NCBI GenBank assembly: GCA_029448655.1
Contig: JACCLO010000001.1
Location: 620,001 to 684,000 of the forward strand
Reading direction: 5' to 3'
Source of the DNA: Wolfiporia cocos
Lineage: Eukaryota > Basidiomycota > Agaricomycetes > Polyporales > Phaeolaceae
DNA length: 64,000 nucleotides
Part shown: positions 63,819 through 64,000 of the stretch, one piece after another
Position numbering within the stretch: the stretch's first letter is position 1
How the letters are laid out: every line of letters starts with the position of its first letter
Translations under genes and position numbers: made by a program
Notes under the pieces: model-generated
What the model was told of the DNA's origin: nothing
The model's input: the letters and a program-made list of their open reading frames with translations, nothing else
Database searches by the model: none

Positions 63819-64000
63819 TGCTACGGGTCGAATACCCGTTCATATATTCGAGTTGCGAATATCAGTCATTCTTCTGCACGTAGGCACGTCGCCGTATGCA
63901 AGGCAAATACTCGTTAGATGCCTTCAAGTCCTAGGTGAAGTTCCTAAGTCCGAGAAGTCGGTGTGCACTTCGAGGACTTAGTTGTTTGGTTGCTCGAGCG
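63819..64000 (-). repeat. LTR2 fragment at right window edge
   Basis: TGCTACGGGTCGAATACC and the following sequence match LTR2 at 53023 onward, with an internal deletion of about 70 bp after CCTAAG; it continues beyond the window. Confidence 0.85.

Overview
The window is a retrotransposon graveyard, still partly active, from a filamentous fungus, almost certainly a mushroom-forming basidiomycete (Agaricomycetes; Polyporales is only a guess). The evidence is chromodomain Ty3/Gypsy elements, short (41-70 nt) GT-AG introns, a Crinkler-type kinase, atypical mushroom kinase-like remnants and an F-box gene. There are no prokaryotic features. I recognised no rRNA, tRNA or CRISPR.

Layout. (1) 1-7649: minus-strand Ty3/Gypsy element A: partial pol running off the left edge, gag, a split upstream ORF (ORF1), leader and 5' LTR. 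(2) 7650-20087: one LTR of another family (LTR2) broken by successive insertions: element A, an LTR3 that itself holds a second LTR3 and a solo LTR1, and complete element B (10094-20003, target duplication GGTTG). (3) 20088-22111: gag zinc-knuckle fragment, solo LTR4, Ty1/Copia RNase H fragment, LTR3 fragment. (4) 22112-32086: complete minus-strand element C, with all three ORFs open but non-matching flanks. (5) 32087-42712: a gene island: a possible membrane protein, an aldose 1-epimerase remnant, a seven-exon Crinkler-like kinase, Copia integrase broken by hAT-like elements, and a kinase-like pseudogene. (6) 42713-56836: wrecked copies D and E of the B/C family, broken by solo LTR2 and LTR5 copies and by an LTR2-element 5' end. 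(7) 56837-64000: non-LTR retrotransposon tail, LTR3, hAT-like element, F-box gene, duplicated segment, and another LTR2 at the right edge.

Most notable biology. Elements B and C carry three ORFs: ORF1, Gag, and a Pol ordered protease-RT-RNase H-integrase-chromodomain-dUTPase, with all five dUTPase motifs present. Element A also has ORF1. In place of a tRNA primer-binding site, three LTR families (A, B/C and LTR2) each have exactly 11 nt just inside the 5' LTR that are the reverse complement of 11 nt lying 34-35 nt downstream of the start of the LTR TATA box. The three 11-mers differ in sequence but keep their pairing, which is the signature of Tf1-type self-priming. B and C are nearly identical at the protein level and B's two LTRs differ by little more than one 6-bp insertion, so this family moved recently.
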